Made by a program: the position numbers and the translations under genes. From Terrabacter sp. Ter38 (GTDB taxonomy: Bacteria; Actinomycetota; Actinomycetes; Actinomycetales; Dermatophilaceae): DNA of 64,000 bases. Of this stretch, positions 7,149 through 16,263 are shown in pieces. The stretch is taken from positions 372,001 to 436,000 of the forward strand of contig NZ_JALJRZ010000003.1 of the NCBI RefSeq assembly GCF_024519435.1, written 5' to 3'. The notes beneath the pieces were generated by a model. That model had not been told where the DNA came from. It saw only the letters and a list, made by a program, of their open reading frames with translations, and ran no database searches. How positions within the stretch are numbered: the first letter of the stretch is position 1; each line of letters opens with the position of its first letter.

Positions 7149-7910
7149 GTGGGGTGGCGCGATGTGGTCTACGGCGCGTACGAGCGCCGAGTCCTCAAGG
7201 ATCTCCCCAGGGAGGCGCTCCCACGGCACGTCGCCGTCATGCTCGACGGCAACCGGCGGTGGGCCAAGGCCCGCGGCGCCGGCACGGCCAGTGGTCACCA
7301 GGCGGGGGCCGACAAGATCGAGGAGCTGCTCGAGTGGTGTCGTGAGGCCGGCGTCGAGTACGTCACCCTCTGGCTGCTCTCGACCGACAACCTGCGCCGC
7401 GCCGAGGAGGAGCTCGCACCGCTCCTCAAGATCATCGAGACGGCCGTCGCCGACCTCGCCGAGTCGGGGCACTGGCACCTCAAGATCGTCGGTGCCCTGG
7501 ACCTCCTGCCGCCCGAGACGGCCGCGAGCCTCAGTGCCTCGGCCGAGCGCACCCAGGACGTCGACGGGATGATCGTCAACGTCGCCGTCGGCTACGGCGG
7601 ACGCCGCGAGATCGCCGACGCCGTGCGCGACCTGCTGCTCGCGCGGGCCGCCGACGGCGAGACCATCGAGCAGATCGCCGCGGAGCTCACGGTCGAGGAC
7701 ATCGCCGGACACCTCTACACCAAGGGCCAGCCCGACCCCGACCTCGTTATCCGCACGTCGGGCGAGCAGCGGCTCGGTGGGTTCCTCCTGTGGCAGAGCG
7801 CGACGTCGGAGTTCTACTTCTGCGAGGCCTACTGGCCCGACTTCCGCCACGTCGACTTCCTCCGCGCGCTCAGGGCGTATGCCGGCCGGCACCGTCGCTT
7901 CGGCGGCTGA
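7149..7910 (+). CDS. uppS: Isoprenyl (cis-prenyl) diphosphate synthase
   Basis: A roughly 253-residue cis-prenyltransferase. Motifs: VAVMLDGNRRWA (catalytic Asp), LSTDNL, VNVAVGYGGRREI, and RTSGEQRLGGFLLWQSA with FRHVDFLRALRAYAGRHRR at the end. It condenses IPP onto an allylic diphosphate to make a Z-prenyl carrier lipid. It is closest in sequence style to Rv1086, a short-chain Z-farnesyl diphosphate synthase, rather than to the decaprenyl enzyme; chain length is not readable from sequence. The GTG at 7149 has GGAGG 4 nt upstream; an in-frame ATG at 7119 has no ribosome site. It lies downstream of the hemolysin III gene as in mycobacteria. Confidence 0.9.
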   Translation: MGWRDVVYGAYERRVLKDLPREALPRHVAVMLDGNRRWAKARGAGTASGHQAGADKIEELLEWCREAGVEYVTLWLLSTDNLRRAEEELAPLLKIIETAVADLAESGHWHLKIVGALDLLPPETAASLSASAERTQDVDGMIVNVAVGYGGRREIADAVRDLLLARAADGETIEQIAAELTVEDIAGHLYTKGQPDPDLVIRTSGEQRLGGFLLWQSATSEFYFCEAYWPDFRHVDFLRALRAYAGRHRRFGG

Positions 7911-7968
7911 CCGGCGGCTGACCGGCCGTCCCGGCTGCGACACCCCCAGCCGCGGGGAGTCCTCCCCA

Positions 7969-7997
7969 TTGTCCGGGTTGGCGTGGTTGCGTAGGTT
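7969..7997 (+). promoter_or_regulatory. Candidate promoter of the WXG100-like cassette
   Basis: TTGTCC (7969-7974), 17-bp spacer, TAGGTT (7992-7997), about 95 bp before the ATG at 8093. Fits a sigma-A type promoter; no experimental support. Confidence 0.4.
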
Positions 7998-8092
7998 GCG
8001 GGTGGGCCGAGACGCCGGGGCACGCACCACGGCTCCGAGCGGGCCGGCACGAGCACGACGAACACGGCGACGACGTCAGGGGAGTACGAGAG

Positions 8093-9046
8093 ATGGCGAT
8101 CTACAAGAAGGGTGCCGACCCGGTGGCCCTGCGGGCGTCGGCCGAGCGCATCACCGGGCACGCCCGTGAGTGCGACACCGTCAAGGGCGAGGCGAGCCGC
8201 GCCGTCCACGCCCTCAAGGGCCAGTGGGGCGGCGCCGACCTGAACCACCTGATGGATCGCTGGCCGCCGGTGGAGGCGCAGCTGACCCAGTTCGGCACCG
8301 ACCTCGGCAAGCTGGCCGAGGCGCTGCGCCGCAACGCCGGCGCCCAGGACACCACGAGCGGTCTGGGCGGCTCGGGCGGGGCACCCGGCGGGTCCGGTGG
8401 CAGCGGCAGCGGCAGCGGCAGCGGCAGCGGCAGCGGCGGCGATGGTGGCATCCCGGGCTACGACCTGCTCAAGTCGCTGTGGACCCCGATCAAGGGCCTC
8501 GGCACGGCCGTCGGCCTGCTCGGCACCGGCCTGAAGATCAGGAACTTCCTCTCCAACCTCGGCAGCTGGGACCGCGCGACCGGCCTGTTCGCCAACCTCA
8601 AGAACGCGTGGAGCACCGGCCGTCTCGCCGAGTTCGGCGACGCGCTCAACCCGAAGAACTGGAGCACCCTCTCGCGCTTCATGCCGTCGCTCGCCGAGGG
8701 CGGGGCGCTCGCCCGCACGCTCGGCACCGTCGGCAAGGCGCTGGGCCCGATCGGTGTGGCCTTCGGTGGCTTCACCGTCGCCAACGACATCTCAGAGGGC
8801 AACTACGGCCGCGCCGGCTACGACTCCGTCATGACGGGCCTTGGGGCCGCGGCCCTCATGACGCCGCCCCCCGTCGACGTCGTCTGCGGCATCGCCGCCG
8901 GTGGCATGGCGGTCGGCCAGCTCGTCTACGACAACTGGGACACGATCACCGACTTCACCGGTGAAGCCGTCGACGCGGTGGGTGACTTCGCCTCCGACGC
9001 CGGCGACGCGATCGGTGACCTCGCCGACAAGGCGTGGCCGTTCTGA
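8093..9046 (+). CDS. WXG100-like putative type VII effector
   Basis: A 317-residue protein with an apparent three-part build. Residues 1-85 look like a WXG100 helical hairpin with W-G-G at 45-47 (LKGQWGGADL). Residues about 90-119 are a Gly/Ser linker. Residues 120-317 form a domain I do not recognise, with a glycine-rich hydrophobic stretch near 235-270 and an Asp-rich end (SDAGDAIGDLADKAWPF). N-terminal WXG100 or LXG modules fused to variable C-termini are typical of type VII secreted toxins, which is the basis for the call. AGGGGAG precedes the ATG by about 8 nt. The two genes downstream could be its chaperone and immunity partner. No toxin motif is visible. Confidence 0.5.
   Translation: MAIYKKGADPVALRASAERITGHARECDTVKGEASRAVHALKGQWGGADLNHLMDRWPPVEAQLTQFGTDLGKLAEALRRNAGAQDTTSGLGGSGGAPGGSGGSGSGSGSGSGSGGDGGIPGYDLLKSLWTPIKGLGTAVGLLGTGLKIRNFLSNLGSWDRATGLFANLKNAWSTGRLAEFGDALNPKNWSTLSRFMPSLAEGGALARTLGTVGKALGPIGVAFGGFTVANDISEGNYGRAGYDSVMTGLGAAALMTPPPVDVVCGIAAGGMAVGQLVYDNWDTITDFTGEAVDAVGDFASDAGDAIGDLADKAWPF
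8399..8434 (+). repeat. Six perfect GGCAGC hexamers
   Basis: An in-frame (GGCAGC)6 microsatellite followed by GGCGGC encodes the Gly-Ser linker. Gain or loss of units would change linker length without breaking the frame. Confidence 0.95.
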
Positions 9047-9172
9047 CCGGTCCCGAGGGCCCCGGGAGGCGAGATCTCGAGGCACCCGGCATCGTTGACG
9101 TGACGACAGGGCCGCCGCGCCGGCCGCACGACCATCCCGCGAACGACACACAGACCACGATCGAGGAGAACC

Positions 9173-9844
9173 ATGGCTGACCCGATGAAGGGCACCCCGC
9201 TCGAGGGTTTCGAGCTCCCCGAGGACGTCTTCGGGCTGGGAGCCGCCGAGCTCGCCTACCTGATGGCCCGCCACGAGACCCCCGCGGGTGAGCGCTCACG
9301 CCGTCTGCTCATGCTCGACCCACGGGCGGCCGACGACGCCGCCCTGCTCGCCGGCGCCTCGAGCCTCGCGTCGCGCGGCTGGCTCACGGTCAGCGACGAC
9401 GGCACGCCGCAGTCGCGCTCGAACGCCGCGCTCGTCGAGTATGCCGTGGGTGCGGCCACGCGGTGGACCCGCATCGGACTCGTGGGCGAGAACGTCAGCC
9501 AGGCCGACTTCGCGATCCTCGTCGAGTCCGACAGCGTCATCGCCCTCATGCAGCCGCGCCAGCTCGCGTCGTGGTTCATCCGACTCGGCGAGCGCGACGG
9601 CAAGACCGGTGCCCTCGTGACCGGGCTCGTGCGCGAGCGGTTCGCCGCGAACGCGGAGGCCGGCGTCTTCCTCGAGGTGCAGACCCTCGAGGGCAGCACC
9701 AACCTCGCGATACGTCGCTCCGGCACCGACTTCGAGGCGCTCACCGACGTCGCCGGGCCCGGCACCGGCTCGGGCAGGGTCGTCGACGCCGAGGGCCTCC
9801 AGGGCGCCGTGTCCGCCCTCTACGCAGAGAAGGTCGACGCATGA
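9173..9844 (+). CDS. EspG-like putative ESX chaperone
   Basis: A 223-residue soluble protein. The pattern of a short N-terminal segment (LPEDVFGLGAAELAYLM), a helix leading to RGWLTVSDDG, repeated ESDSVIALMQPRQ-type strands and an LVRERF helix is reminiscent of EspG, which binds WXG100/PPE substrates before export. Similarity is judged by eye and is weak. It follows the WXG100-like gene by 126 bp with a GAGGAG ribosome site and overlaps the membrane gene after it by ATGA, so the three likely form one unit. It contains a dispersed motif copy (GAGTATGCCGTG at 9437-9448). Confidence 0.45.
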   Translation: MADPMKGTPLEGFELPEDVFGLGAAELAYLMARHETPAGERSRRLLMLDPRAADDAALLAGASSLASRGWLTVSDDGTPQSRSNAALVEYAVGAATRWTRIGLVGENVSQADFAILVESDSVIALMQPRQLASWFIRLGERDGKTGALVTGLVRERFAANAEAGVFLEVQTLEGSTNLAIRRSGTDFEALTDVAGPGTGSGRVVDAEGLQGAVSALYAEKVDA

Positions 9845-10179
9845 GCGCCCCGACGCCACGCCAGACCGACCCCACCGGCCAGACTCCGCCGAAGGAGCCG
9901 TTCTCCTACGTCAGCCAGCAGCGCGGGCTGCTCACGCTCAAGATCCGCGAGCCCGCGCTGATGTTCGTCTTCTTCCTCGCCTTCACCGTGGTCGGCGTCA
10001 TCTTCTTCTCCATGGTCAAGAAGGGCGCCGACCAGGGGGCCGAGGGCGCCATGGGCGTCGCGTACCTCATCCTCGCGATCTTCGGCGGCCTCGGCGTCAT
10101 CGGCATAGCCATCGCGGCCGTGCGCTGGCGCTGGAAGCGTGAGTACGTCCGCGTCATGGGCCGCTCGCCCTGGGCCTGA
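9841..10179 (+). CDS. Two-helix membrane protein, possible immunity partner
   Basis: A 112-residue protein with a hydrophilic N-terminus (about 38 residues) and two membrane helices, MFVFFLAFTVVGVIFFSM and AYLILAIFGGLGVIGIAIAA, then a basic tail. It overlaps the EspG-like gene by ATGA. Small two-helix proteins next to secreted effectors often confer immunity, but there is no direct evidence here; an anchoring or accessory role is equally possible. Confidence 0.5.
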   Translation: MSAPTPRQTDPTGQTPPKEPFSYVSQQRGLLTLKIREPALMFVFFLAFTVVGVIFFSMVKKGADQGAEGAMGVAYLILAIFGGLGVIGIAIAAVRWRWKREYVRVMGRSPWA

Positions 10180-10399
10180 CGTCGCTCCGCGCCGACCATG
10201 GCGCGAGCACCAGAGTGCGCCCGAGTCGCCGTCGGTACCGGTTCACGACCGGGGCCGGCGGCGACCGGCGTGTGACGCCCGCGTGAACTCTCCGGCGACA
10301 CGACGACACGACGTCACTCAATCCCCGTCGCCGTCACCTCCGGGTCGTACCGTCGTCCCAACGGCCGACACCCGTCGGGCGTTGCCAGGAGGCCCACCC
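10180..10399. other. Gap between cassette and phoH2 leader ORF
   Basis: The 333-bp interval before phoH2 begins here. It holds a weak hairpin GCGCC/GGCGC at 10189-10204 and a longer-range repeat GTTCACG (10241-10247) with CGTGAAC (10282-10288) that could end the upstream transcript. I see no RNA gene. The rest of the interval is the short ORF and palindrome listed next. Confidence 0.4.
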
Positions 10400-10480
10400 A
10401 TGGAGCGATCGCTCAGGACGGAGGGTCGGGCAGTGCGCCACCCTCTGGTGGTCACCGCCCGGCATCTCGGGAGCGATTAG
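10400..10480 (+). CDS. 26-codon ORF with strong ribosome site before phoH2
   Basis: A 26-residue, basic ORF (begins [12 protein letters not shown], ends ARHLGSD) with AGGAGG at 10387-10392, seven bases before its ATG, the best ribosome site in the area. Its stop overlaps a perfect palindrome (10480-10496), and phoH2 starts 33 bp later. In mycobacteria phoH2 is paired with a small upstream ORF, phoAT; that one is much longer. A leader peptide controlling phoH2 is an alternative. It may also be chance. Confidence 0.4.
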   Translation: MERSLRTEGRAVRHPLVVTARHLGSD

Positions 10481-10496
10481 GCGCGCGACGCGCGCC
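10480..10496. promoter_or_regulatory. Perfect palindrome before phoH2
   Basis: GGCGCGCG-A-CGCGCGCC. It starts on the last base of the short upstream ORF and ends just before the phoH2 ribosome site (GGGAG), so folding could affect initiation. Confidence 0.5.
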
Positions 10497-10512
10497 GCGT
10501 TGGGAGTGGCAC

Positions 10513-11925
10513 ATGGCTCGTACGACCCGTCAGGTCACGTCGGACCCCGCCAGCACGAACACCAAGCCGGCCGCGGCCTCCACACGCGCCACGACTCGCG
10601 CCTCCACGCGCACGACGGCCCGCGAACGCGAGCCCGAGCACAAGACGTACATCCTCGACACCTCGGTGCTCCTGTCCGATCCCCGGGCCATGCTCCGCTT
10701 CGCCGAGCACGAGGTCGTCCTGCCGGTCGTCGTGGTGACCGAGCTCGAGGGCAAACGGCACCACCCCGAGCTCGGCTACTTCGCCCGCCAGGCCCTGCGC
10801 CTGCTCGACGACCTGCGCGTCAGCGAGGGCCGGCTCGACAAGCCGGTCGCCGTCGGCACGGACGGGGGCACGCTGCGCGTCGAGCTCAACCACACCGACC
10901 CGTCCTCGCTGCCGGCGGGCTTCCGCCTCGGCGACAACGACACCCGCATCCTCGCGGTGGCCCGCAACCTCGCCGACGAGGGCGCCGACGTCACCATCGT
11001 GTCCAAGGACCTCCCGATGCGCGTCAAGGCCTCGGCGTGCGGTCTCGAGGCGGAGGAGTACCGCCACGAGCAGGGCGTCGACTCGGGCTGGACCGGGCTG
11101 CAGGAGCTCGAGGTCAGCAGCGAGGAGCTCGACCAGCTCTACGACCGTGGCCGCATCGAGCACGCCGGCGCCGCCGAGCTGCCGTGCCACACGGGTCTCG
11201 TCCTGCTCTCGCCGCGGGGAAGCGGCCTGGGGCGGGTCGGCGCCGACAAGCAGATCCGGCTCGTGCGCGGTGACCGGGACGCGTTCGGCCTGCACGGCCG
11301 CAGCGCCGAGCAGCGGATCGCCCTCGACCTGCTGCTCGACCCCGACGTGGGCATCGTCAGCCTCGGGGGTCGGGCCGGCACCGGCAAGTCGGCCCTCGCG
11401 CTCTGCGCGGGCCTCGAGTCGGTCATGGAGCGCCGGGCCCAGCGCAAGGTCCTCGTCTTCCGCCCGCTCTTCGCCGTCGGTGGGCAGGAGCTCGGCTACC
11501 TGCCCGGCACCGAGCAGGAGAAGATGAACCCGTGGGGCCAGGCGGTCTTCGACACCTTGGGGGCGCTCGTCTCGACGGAGGTCGTCGAGGAGATCATGGA
11601 CCGCGGCCTGCTCGAGGTCCTGCCGCTGACGCACATCCGCGGGCGCTCGCTCCACGACGCGTTCGTCATCGTCGACGAGGCCCAGTCGCTCGAGCGCAAC
11701 GTGCTCCTCACCGTCCTGTCGCGCATCGGCCAGAACAGCAAGGTCGTGCTCACCCACGACGTGGCCCAGCGTGACAACCTGCGCGTCGGCCGGCACGACG
11801 GCGTGGCTGCCGTCATCGAGAAGCTCAAGGGGCACCCGCTCTTCGCCCACGTCACGCTGACGCGCAGCGAGCGCAGCCCCATCGCGGCGCTCGTCACCGA
11901 CATGCTCGAGGGTCTCGAGATGTGA
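10513..11925 (+). CDS. phoH2: PhoH2: PIN-domain / PhoH ATPase fusion
   Basis: A 470-residue two-domain protein. Residues about 40-180 form a PIN ribonuclease domain with the expected acidic residues in [21 protein letters not shown] and GDNDTRIL. Residues about 245-470 are PhoH-like, with Walker [11 protein letters not shown] and Walker B VIVDEAQ. Mycobacterial PhoH2 is an ATP-dependent RNA helicase and RNase that belongs to a toxin-antitoxin module. The ATG has GGGAG about 7 nt upstream; the first 40 residues are a low-complexity Thr/Arg/Ala stretch. Downstream is a strong terminator. It matches Rv1095 in content and in lying near coaA and uppS. Confidence 0.92.
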   Translation: MARTTRQVTSDPASTNTKPAAASTRATTRASTRTTAREREPEHKTYILDTSVLLSDPRAMLRFAEHEVVLPVVVVTELEGKRHHPELGYFARQALRLLDDLRVSEGRLDKPVAVGTDGGTLRVELNHTDPSSLPAGFRLGDNDTRILAVARNLADEGADVTIVSKDLPMRVKASACGLEAEEYRHEQGVDSGWTGLQELEVSSEELDQLYDRGRIEHAGAAELPCHTGLVLLSPRGSGLGRVGADKQIRLVRGDRDAFGLHGRSAEQRIALDLLLDPDVGIVSLGGRAGTGKSALALCAGLESVMERRAQRKVLVFRPLFAVGGQELGYLPGTEQEKMNPWGQAVFDTLGALVSTEVVEEIMDRGLLEVLPLTHIRGRSLHDAFVIVDEAQSLERNVLLTVLSRIGQNSKVVLTHDVAQRDNLRVGRHDGVAAVIEKLKGHPLFAHVTLTRSERSPIAALVTDMLEGLEM

Positions 11926-11940
11926 CCTGAGTCACAGGCT

Positions 11941-11981
11941 GCACGGCGCTCCCCGAGCACGCGGTTCGGGGAGCGCCGTGC
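11941..11981 (+). terminator. phoH2 terminator
   Basis: Perfect 16-bp arms GCACGGCGCTCCCCGA (11941-11956) and TCGGGGAGCGCCGTGC (11966-11981), nine-base loop, 15 bp beyond the phoH2 stop. Confidence 0.9.
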
Positions 11982-12209
11982 GCTGGAGCACTGGCCATGA
12001 CCCCGGCGAACCCTCGCCCCGATTTGCGCCTCGGGGGCGTCGGATGGCACCGTGTGAGGTTGAAGATCTCGGAACGGTAACGCTCACCTCGGGGTGTGAG
12101 CGCGGCCGGCCGGGTCACCTCCACGTCGGGCGCAGCCGCCGACGGGCCAGCGCCCGCAGACGCACGCGCCGGGCACCCCCCTCGACACAGGAAGGCGTGA
12201 CGTCTGTTC
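11982..12209 (+). other. Long leader region of the muralytic gene
   Basis: About 230 bp between the phoH2 terminator and the next start. It contains a lone GTAACG hexamer (12076-12081) and several short GC hairpins. Actinobacterial rpf and NlpC genes often have c-di-AMP riboswitches or MtrA sites here, but I could not recognise either with confidence. Confidence 0.3.
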
Positions 12210-13244
12210 ATGGCACGGTATGAAGGCCGGCACCGCAACGCACCGGCTCCCTCGACCGCTCCGCGCCCGAACCCCGCCACTGCCTCGGCGCGGTCCGGCC
12301 GCGTCCACCCCCAGACGGCTCCGGCCGTCCCCGGCAACCCCCGCCCGGTGAGCCACGGCGCGGCCGTTGCGGCAGGTGCTCCGGGTGCGAAGGGTGCGAC
12401 CGAGGCGGCCCGGCGGGCCTTCGACCCCACCCGTGCCATCCCCGTCACCCCGGCCGTCGACCGTGGCACCTCCTCCACGAGCGCTGCCGGCCCCGAGGCC
12501 CGACGCTCGTCGTCGGCCCAGCCGCACGCGACGCGCAGCAGCCGACACCACAAGCCCTCCGCGCGCAAGCGTCACGTCGGCCGACCGATCCTCGCCGGCG
12601 CGCTCGCCCTCGGCCTCTGCGCCTCCGGGCTCGCCTACGCCAAGGCCACGAACCTCATCGGCGCCGACGCCGCCGCCTTCGTCGTCGGCAGCGGCGTCGT
12701 CGCCCAGACCGACGAGCTGGCTCGCGCCTCGACGGTCGACACGACCTACCGCGCCGCCGCCTCGGTGTCGCGCAACGAGCGCCGCACCGCCATCGCGGCC
12801 ACCGGCCTCCGCACGGCCAAGGAGCTTGAGGTCAAGAAGAAGAAGGAAGCCGCCAAGCAGGCCGAGCTGGCCCGCGCGCAGGCGGCCAAGGCCGAGCGTG
12901 CCAAGGAGCGCCAGCGCGCCATCGACAACGCCAAGGACGACCCGCAGGCCGCGGCCCGGGTCCTCATGGCCGATCACGGCTGGACGAGCGACGCGCAGTA
13001 CAACTGCCTCGTCAACCTCTGGACCGGCGAGAGCGACTGGCGCTGGTTCGCCGAGAATGCCAGCTCGGGCGCGTACGGCATCCCGCAGTCCCTGCCCGCC
13101 CGCAAGATGTCGCAGTTCGGTGCCGACTACCGCACCAACCCGCTGACCCAGATCAAGTGGGGTCTCTGGTACATCGAGATGTCCTACGGCAACCCGTGCA
13201 ACGCCTGGTCCACGTGGCAGGCGCGCTCGCCGCACTGGTACTGA
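12210..13244 (+). CDS. Membrane-anchored lytic transglycosylase-like protein
   Basis: A 344-residue protein. A disordered Pro/Ala/Ser N-terminus (1-122) leads to one membrane helix or uncleaved signal (about 125-146), a Lys/Ala/Glu-rich coiled coil (about 190-245) and a C-terminal SLT/Rpf-like domain: YNCLVNLWTGESDW with probable catalytic Glu274, GAYGIPQSLP, and the terminal PCNAWSTWQARSPHWY. Such proteins cut peptidoglycan glycan strands outside the membrane, for growth or resuscitation. The upstream gap is long enough for a regulated leader. It ends before a hairpin built from two copies of the dispersed motif. Confidence 0.85.
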   Translation: MARYEGRHRNAPAPSTAPRPNPATASARSGRVHPQTAPAVPGNPRPVSHGAAVAAGAPGAKGATEAARRAFDPTRAIPVTPAVDRGTSSTSAAGPEARRSSSAQPHATRSSRHHKPSARKRHVGRPILAGALALGLCASGLAYAKATNLIGADAAAFVVGSGVVAQTDELARASTVDTTYRAAASVSRNERRTAIAATGLRTAKELEVKKKKEAAKQAELARAQAAKAERAKERQRAIDNAKDDPQAAARVLMADHGWTSDAQYNCLVNLWTGESDWRWFAENASSGAYGIPQSLPARKMSQFGADYRTNPLTQIKWGLWYIEMSYGNPCNAWSTWQARSPHWY

Positions 13245-13255
13245 CCTGACCCAGC

Positions 13256-13304
13256 CGTATGCCGTGTGGCCGGCTCCCAGCGGGAGGCCGCCACACGGCA
13301 TACG
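13256..13304. terminator. Terminator hairpin built from two CGTATGCCGT motifs
   Basis: Arms CGTATGCCGTGTGGC (13256-13270) and GCCACACGGCATACG (13290-13304) are perfect over 15 bp, with further pairing inside the loop. It lies between the convergent muralytic gene and coaA. Each arm begins with the dispersed 10-mer. Confidence 0.9.
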
Positions 13305-13337
13305 TGCGTCGTCGGCACAGCGGGCCGAGGCGGTCGG

Positions 13338-14339
13338 TCAGATCTTGCGGAGGCGCACCCGGCGGACCTCGTGGTTGTCGCCCTTGGACAGCACGAGGCT
13401 GGCCCGTGAGCGCGTCGGCAGGATGTTCTCGACGAGGTTCGGGCCGTTGATCTCGCGCCAGATCCGGTTGGCGGTCGCGACCGCCTCGTCGTCGGACAGC
13501 ACGGCATACCGGTGGAAGTACGAGTCGGGGTCCGAGAACGCCGTCTCGCGCAGGCGCAGGAAGCGCTCGACGTACCACTTGCGCACGTCGTCCACCCAGG
13601 CGTCGACGTAGACCGAGAAGTCGAAGAAGTCACTGACCGCGAGACCGGTCCCGCGCACGGGGTGCACCTCCGGCGCCTGGAGCACGTTGAGGCCCTCGAC
13701 GATGAGCACGTCGGGCTGGCGCACGACGATGCGCTCGCCGGGGACGATGTCGTAGGTCAGGTGCGAGTAGACGGGGGCGGTGACCTCGGCCCGACCGGAC
13801 TTGATCTCGGCGACGAAGCGGAGCAGGGCGCGCCGGTCGTAGGACTCGGGGAAGCCCTTGCGCTGCAGGATGCCCCGGCGCTCGAGCTCGGCGTTGGGGA
13901 AGAGGAATCCGTCGGTCGTGACGAGCGCGACCCGCGGCGTGTCCGGCCAGCGGGCGAGCATCTCGCGCAGGATGCGCGCCGTCGTCGACTTGCCGACGGC
14001 CACGGAGCCCGCGACGCCGATGACGAACGGCGTCTTGGCCGGACGCTCGCCGAGGAAGTCGCTCGTCACCTGGTGCAGCTGGCGGGTGGCGCCGACGTAG
14101 AAGTTGAGCAGGCGCGAGAGCGGGAGGTAGACCTCCTCGACCTCGTTGAGGTCGACGCGGTCACCGAGGCCGCGCAGACGCGCGAGGTCGGCATCGTCGA
14201 GGTTGAGCGGGTGGTTCTCGCGCAACCGGGACCACGCGGCCCGGTCGAACTCGACGTAGGGCGACGGGATCGCGGTCCCGTTGGCGCCGTTGCCACCGTT
14301 CCCTTCGGTACCGTTGGATGTCTCCGACACGTGCGACAT
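13338..14339 (-). CDS. coaA: Pantothenate kinase, type I
   Basis: A 333-residue type I CoaA. Walker A is [12 protein letters not shown]; other family segments are [26 protein letters not shown], and [10 protein letters not shown]. It phosphorylates pantothenate, the first and feedback-regulated step of coenzyme A synthesis. The ATG at 14339 gives a Gly/Asn-rich 20-residue lead before [11 protein letters not shown]; an in-frame extension to 14534 would cross the divergent glmS promoter and is rejected. It matches Rv1092c. The gene contains one dispersed motif copy as the codons for Tyr-Ala (RYAVLSDD). Confidence 0.95.
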   Translation of the reverse strand: MSHVSETSNGTEGNGGNGANGTAIPSPYVEFDRAAWSRLRENHPLNLDDADLARLRGLGDRVDLNEVEEVYLPLSRLLNFYVGATRQLHQVTSDFLGERPAKTPFVIGVAGSVAVGKSTTARILREMLARWPDTPRVALVTTDGFLFPNAELERRGILQRKGFPESYDRRALLRFVAEIKSGRAEVTAPVYSHLTYDIVPGERIVVRQPDVLIVEGLNVLQAPEVHPVRGTGLAVSDFFDFSVYVDAWVDDVRKWYVERFLRLRETAFSDPDSYFHRYAVLSDDEAVATANRIWREINGPNLVENILPTRSRASLVLSKGDNHEVRRVRLRKI

Positions 14340-14389
14340 TCTTGCGGACGTCACGGGCGGGGGTGGCGTGGGGCTCCCGAACGGTCCCC

Positions 14390-14395
14390 TAGGCT
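14390..14395 (+). promoter_or_regulatory. -10 element of glmS, leaderless
   Basis: TAGGCT, seven bases before the ATG at 14403; no ribosome site is present. Confidence 0.55.
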
Positions 14396-14402
14396 GGACC
14401 TC

Positions 14403-16262
14403 ATGTGCGGAATCGTGGGATACGTCGGGCGGACCGACGACGGGACGGCGCTCGACGTCGTCATGGAGGGTCTGGCGCGTCTGGAGTACCGCGGCTACGA
14501 CTCGGCCGGCGTGGCGCTCGTCGACGGGGACCACGTCGAGACCCGCAAGAAGTCAGGCAAGCTGGCCAACCTCACGGCCGAGCTCGAGGCCGACCCCATG
14601 CCGTCGTCGACCACCGGCATCGGCCACACCCGCTGGGCCACGCACGGCGGCCCCACCGACCAGAACGCCCACCCGCACCGCGGTGGCAAGGACGGCAAGC
14701 TCGCCCTCATCCACAACGGCATCATCGAGAACTTCCACAGCCTCAAGCAGGGCCTGCTGGCCGACGGCGTCGAGTTCACGAGCGAGACCGACACCGAGGT
14801 CGTCGCCCACCTCGTCGCCGCCGCGTACGAGCGCGAGCACGACCTCACCGACGCCATGCGCGCCGTCGTCGCCGAGCTCGAGGGCGCGTTCACGCTCCTG
14901 GCGATCCACGCCGACCAGCCCGGCGTCGTCGTCGGCGCCCGCCGCAACAGCCCGCTCGTCGTCGGCCTCGGCGACGACGCCAACTACCTCGGCTCCGACG
15001 TCGCGGCCTTCATCGGCCACACGCGCCACGCGCTCGAGCTCGCCCAGGACCAGATCGTCACGATCACGCCCGAGGGTGCCAGCGTCATCAACTTCGACGG
15101 CACGCCGGCCGAGGGCAAGGCGTACGAGGTCACCTGGGACGCCGCGGCTGCCGAGAAGGGCGGTTACGCGACGTTCATGGAGAAGGAGATCCACGACCAG
15201 CCACACGCCGTCGCCGACACGCTCCTCGGTCGCACCGACGCGGAGGGTCGGCTCGTCCTCGACGAGATGAGCGTCTCGGAGGAGCAGCTCCGTTCGGTGG
15301 ACCGCATCACGATCGTGGCCTGCGGCACCGCCGCGTACGCCGGCATGGTCGCGAAGTACGCCATCGAGCACTGGACGCGCATCCCGGTCGAGGTCGCGCT
15401 CGCCCACGAGTTCCGCTACTGCGACCCCATCGTCAACGAGCGCACCCTCGTCCTGTCCATCAGCCAGTCCGGCGAGACGATGGACACCCTCATGGCCGTC
15501 AAGCACGCCCGCGAGCTCGGTGCCATCACGGTCTCCGTGTGCAACACGCACGGGTCGACGATCCCGCGCGAGTCCGACGCCGTGCTCTACACGCACGCCG
15601 GTCCCGAGATCGCGGTGGCCTCGACGAAGGCGTTCCTCGCCCAGATCACCGCCTGCTACGTCCTCGGCCTGTACCTCGCGCAGCTGCGCGGCGGCTCGTT
15701 CGCCGACGACGCGCAGTCGGTCATGAAGGAGCTGAGCGGGGTTCCCGCCAAGATCGAGACCCTGCTCGGCCAGATGGACCGCGTCAAGGAGATCGCCAAG
15801 TTCATGGCCGACACCCGCGCGGTCCTCTTCCTCGGGCGCCACGTCGGCTACCCGATCGCCATGGAGGGCGCGCTCAAGCTCAAGGAGCTCGCCTACATCC
15901 ACGCCGAGGGCTTCGCCGCCGGCGAGCTGAAGCACGGTCCGATCGCGCTCATCGAGCCGGGCCAGCCGGTCTTCGTCGTCGTGCCGTCGCCGACGAGCGA
16001 GCACGGCCTGCACGGCAAGGTGGTCAGCAACATCCAGGAGATCCGCGCCCGCGGCGCCCGCACCCTCGTCATCGCCGAGGAGGGCGACGACTCGGTCGAG
16101 CCCTTCGCCGACGAGGTCATCCGGGTGCCCGCCACGTCGTCGCTGCTCGCGCCGCTGCTCACCGTCGTGCCGCTCCAGGTCTTCGCGCTGTGGCTCTCGA
16201 CGGCCAAGGGCCTCGACGTCGACCAGCCGCGCAACCTCGCCAAGTCGGTCACGGTCGAGTGA
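14403..16262 (+). CDS. glmS: Glucosamine-6-phosphate synthase
   Basis: A 619-residue glutamine--fructose-6-phosphate aminotransferase. The N-terminal glutaminase starts MCGIVGYVG with catalytic Cys2; the two SIS sugar-isomerase domains carry [11 protein letters not shown] and STKAFLAQ, and the C-terminus is LAKSVTVE as in the family. It makes glucosamine-6-phosphate for peptidoglycan and mycothiol. A leaderless start is likely. No glmS ribozyme is expected upstream, since the start follows the -10 directly. It ends one base before acpS, so the two form an operon, continuing into nnr. Confidence 0.97.
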   Translation: MCGIVGYVGRTDDGTALDVVMEGLARLEYRGYDSAGVALVDGDHVETRKKSGKLANLTAELEADPMPSSTTGIGHTRWATHGGPTDQNAHPHRGGKDGKLALIHNGIIENFHSLKQGLLADGVEFTSETDTEVVAHLVAAAYEREHDLTDAMRAVVAELEGAFTLLAIHADQPGVVVGARRNSPLVVGLGDDANYLGSDVAAFIGHTRHALELAQDQIVTITPEGASVINFDGTPAEGKAYEVTWDAAAAEKGGYATFMEKEIHDQPHAVADTLLGRTDAEGRLVLDEMSVSEEQLRSVDRITIVACGTAAYAGMVAKYAIEHWTRIPVEVALAHEFRYCDPIVNERTLVLSISQSGETMDTLMAVKHARELGAITVSVCNTHGSTIPRESDAVLYTHAGPEIAVASTKAFLAQITACYVLGLYLAQLRGGSFADDAQSVMKELSGVPAKIETLLGQMDRVKEIAKFMADTRAVLFLGRHVGYPIAMEGALKLKELAYIHAEGFAAGELKHGPIALIEPGQPVFVVVPSPTSEHGLHGKVVSNIQEIRARGARTLVIAEEGDDSVEPFADEVIRVPATSSLLAPLLTVVPLQVFALWLSTAKGLDVDQPRNLAKSVTVE

Positions 16263-16263
16263 C

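Noticed and set aside
12076-12081. MtrA site (GTAACG)
   Set aside because: Only one half-site is present; the known motif needs a direct repeat.
11982-12209. c-di-AMP riboswitch upstream of the muralytic gene
   Set aside because: Expected from biology of rpf-type genes, but I could not match the conserved core by eye; an Rfam RF00379 scan would decide.
14340-14402. glmS ribozyme
   Set aside because: Start codon follows the -10 directly, leaving no leader; the ribozyme is a Firmicutes feature.
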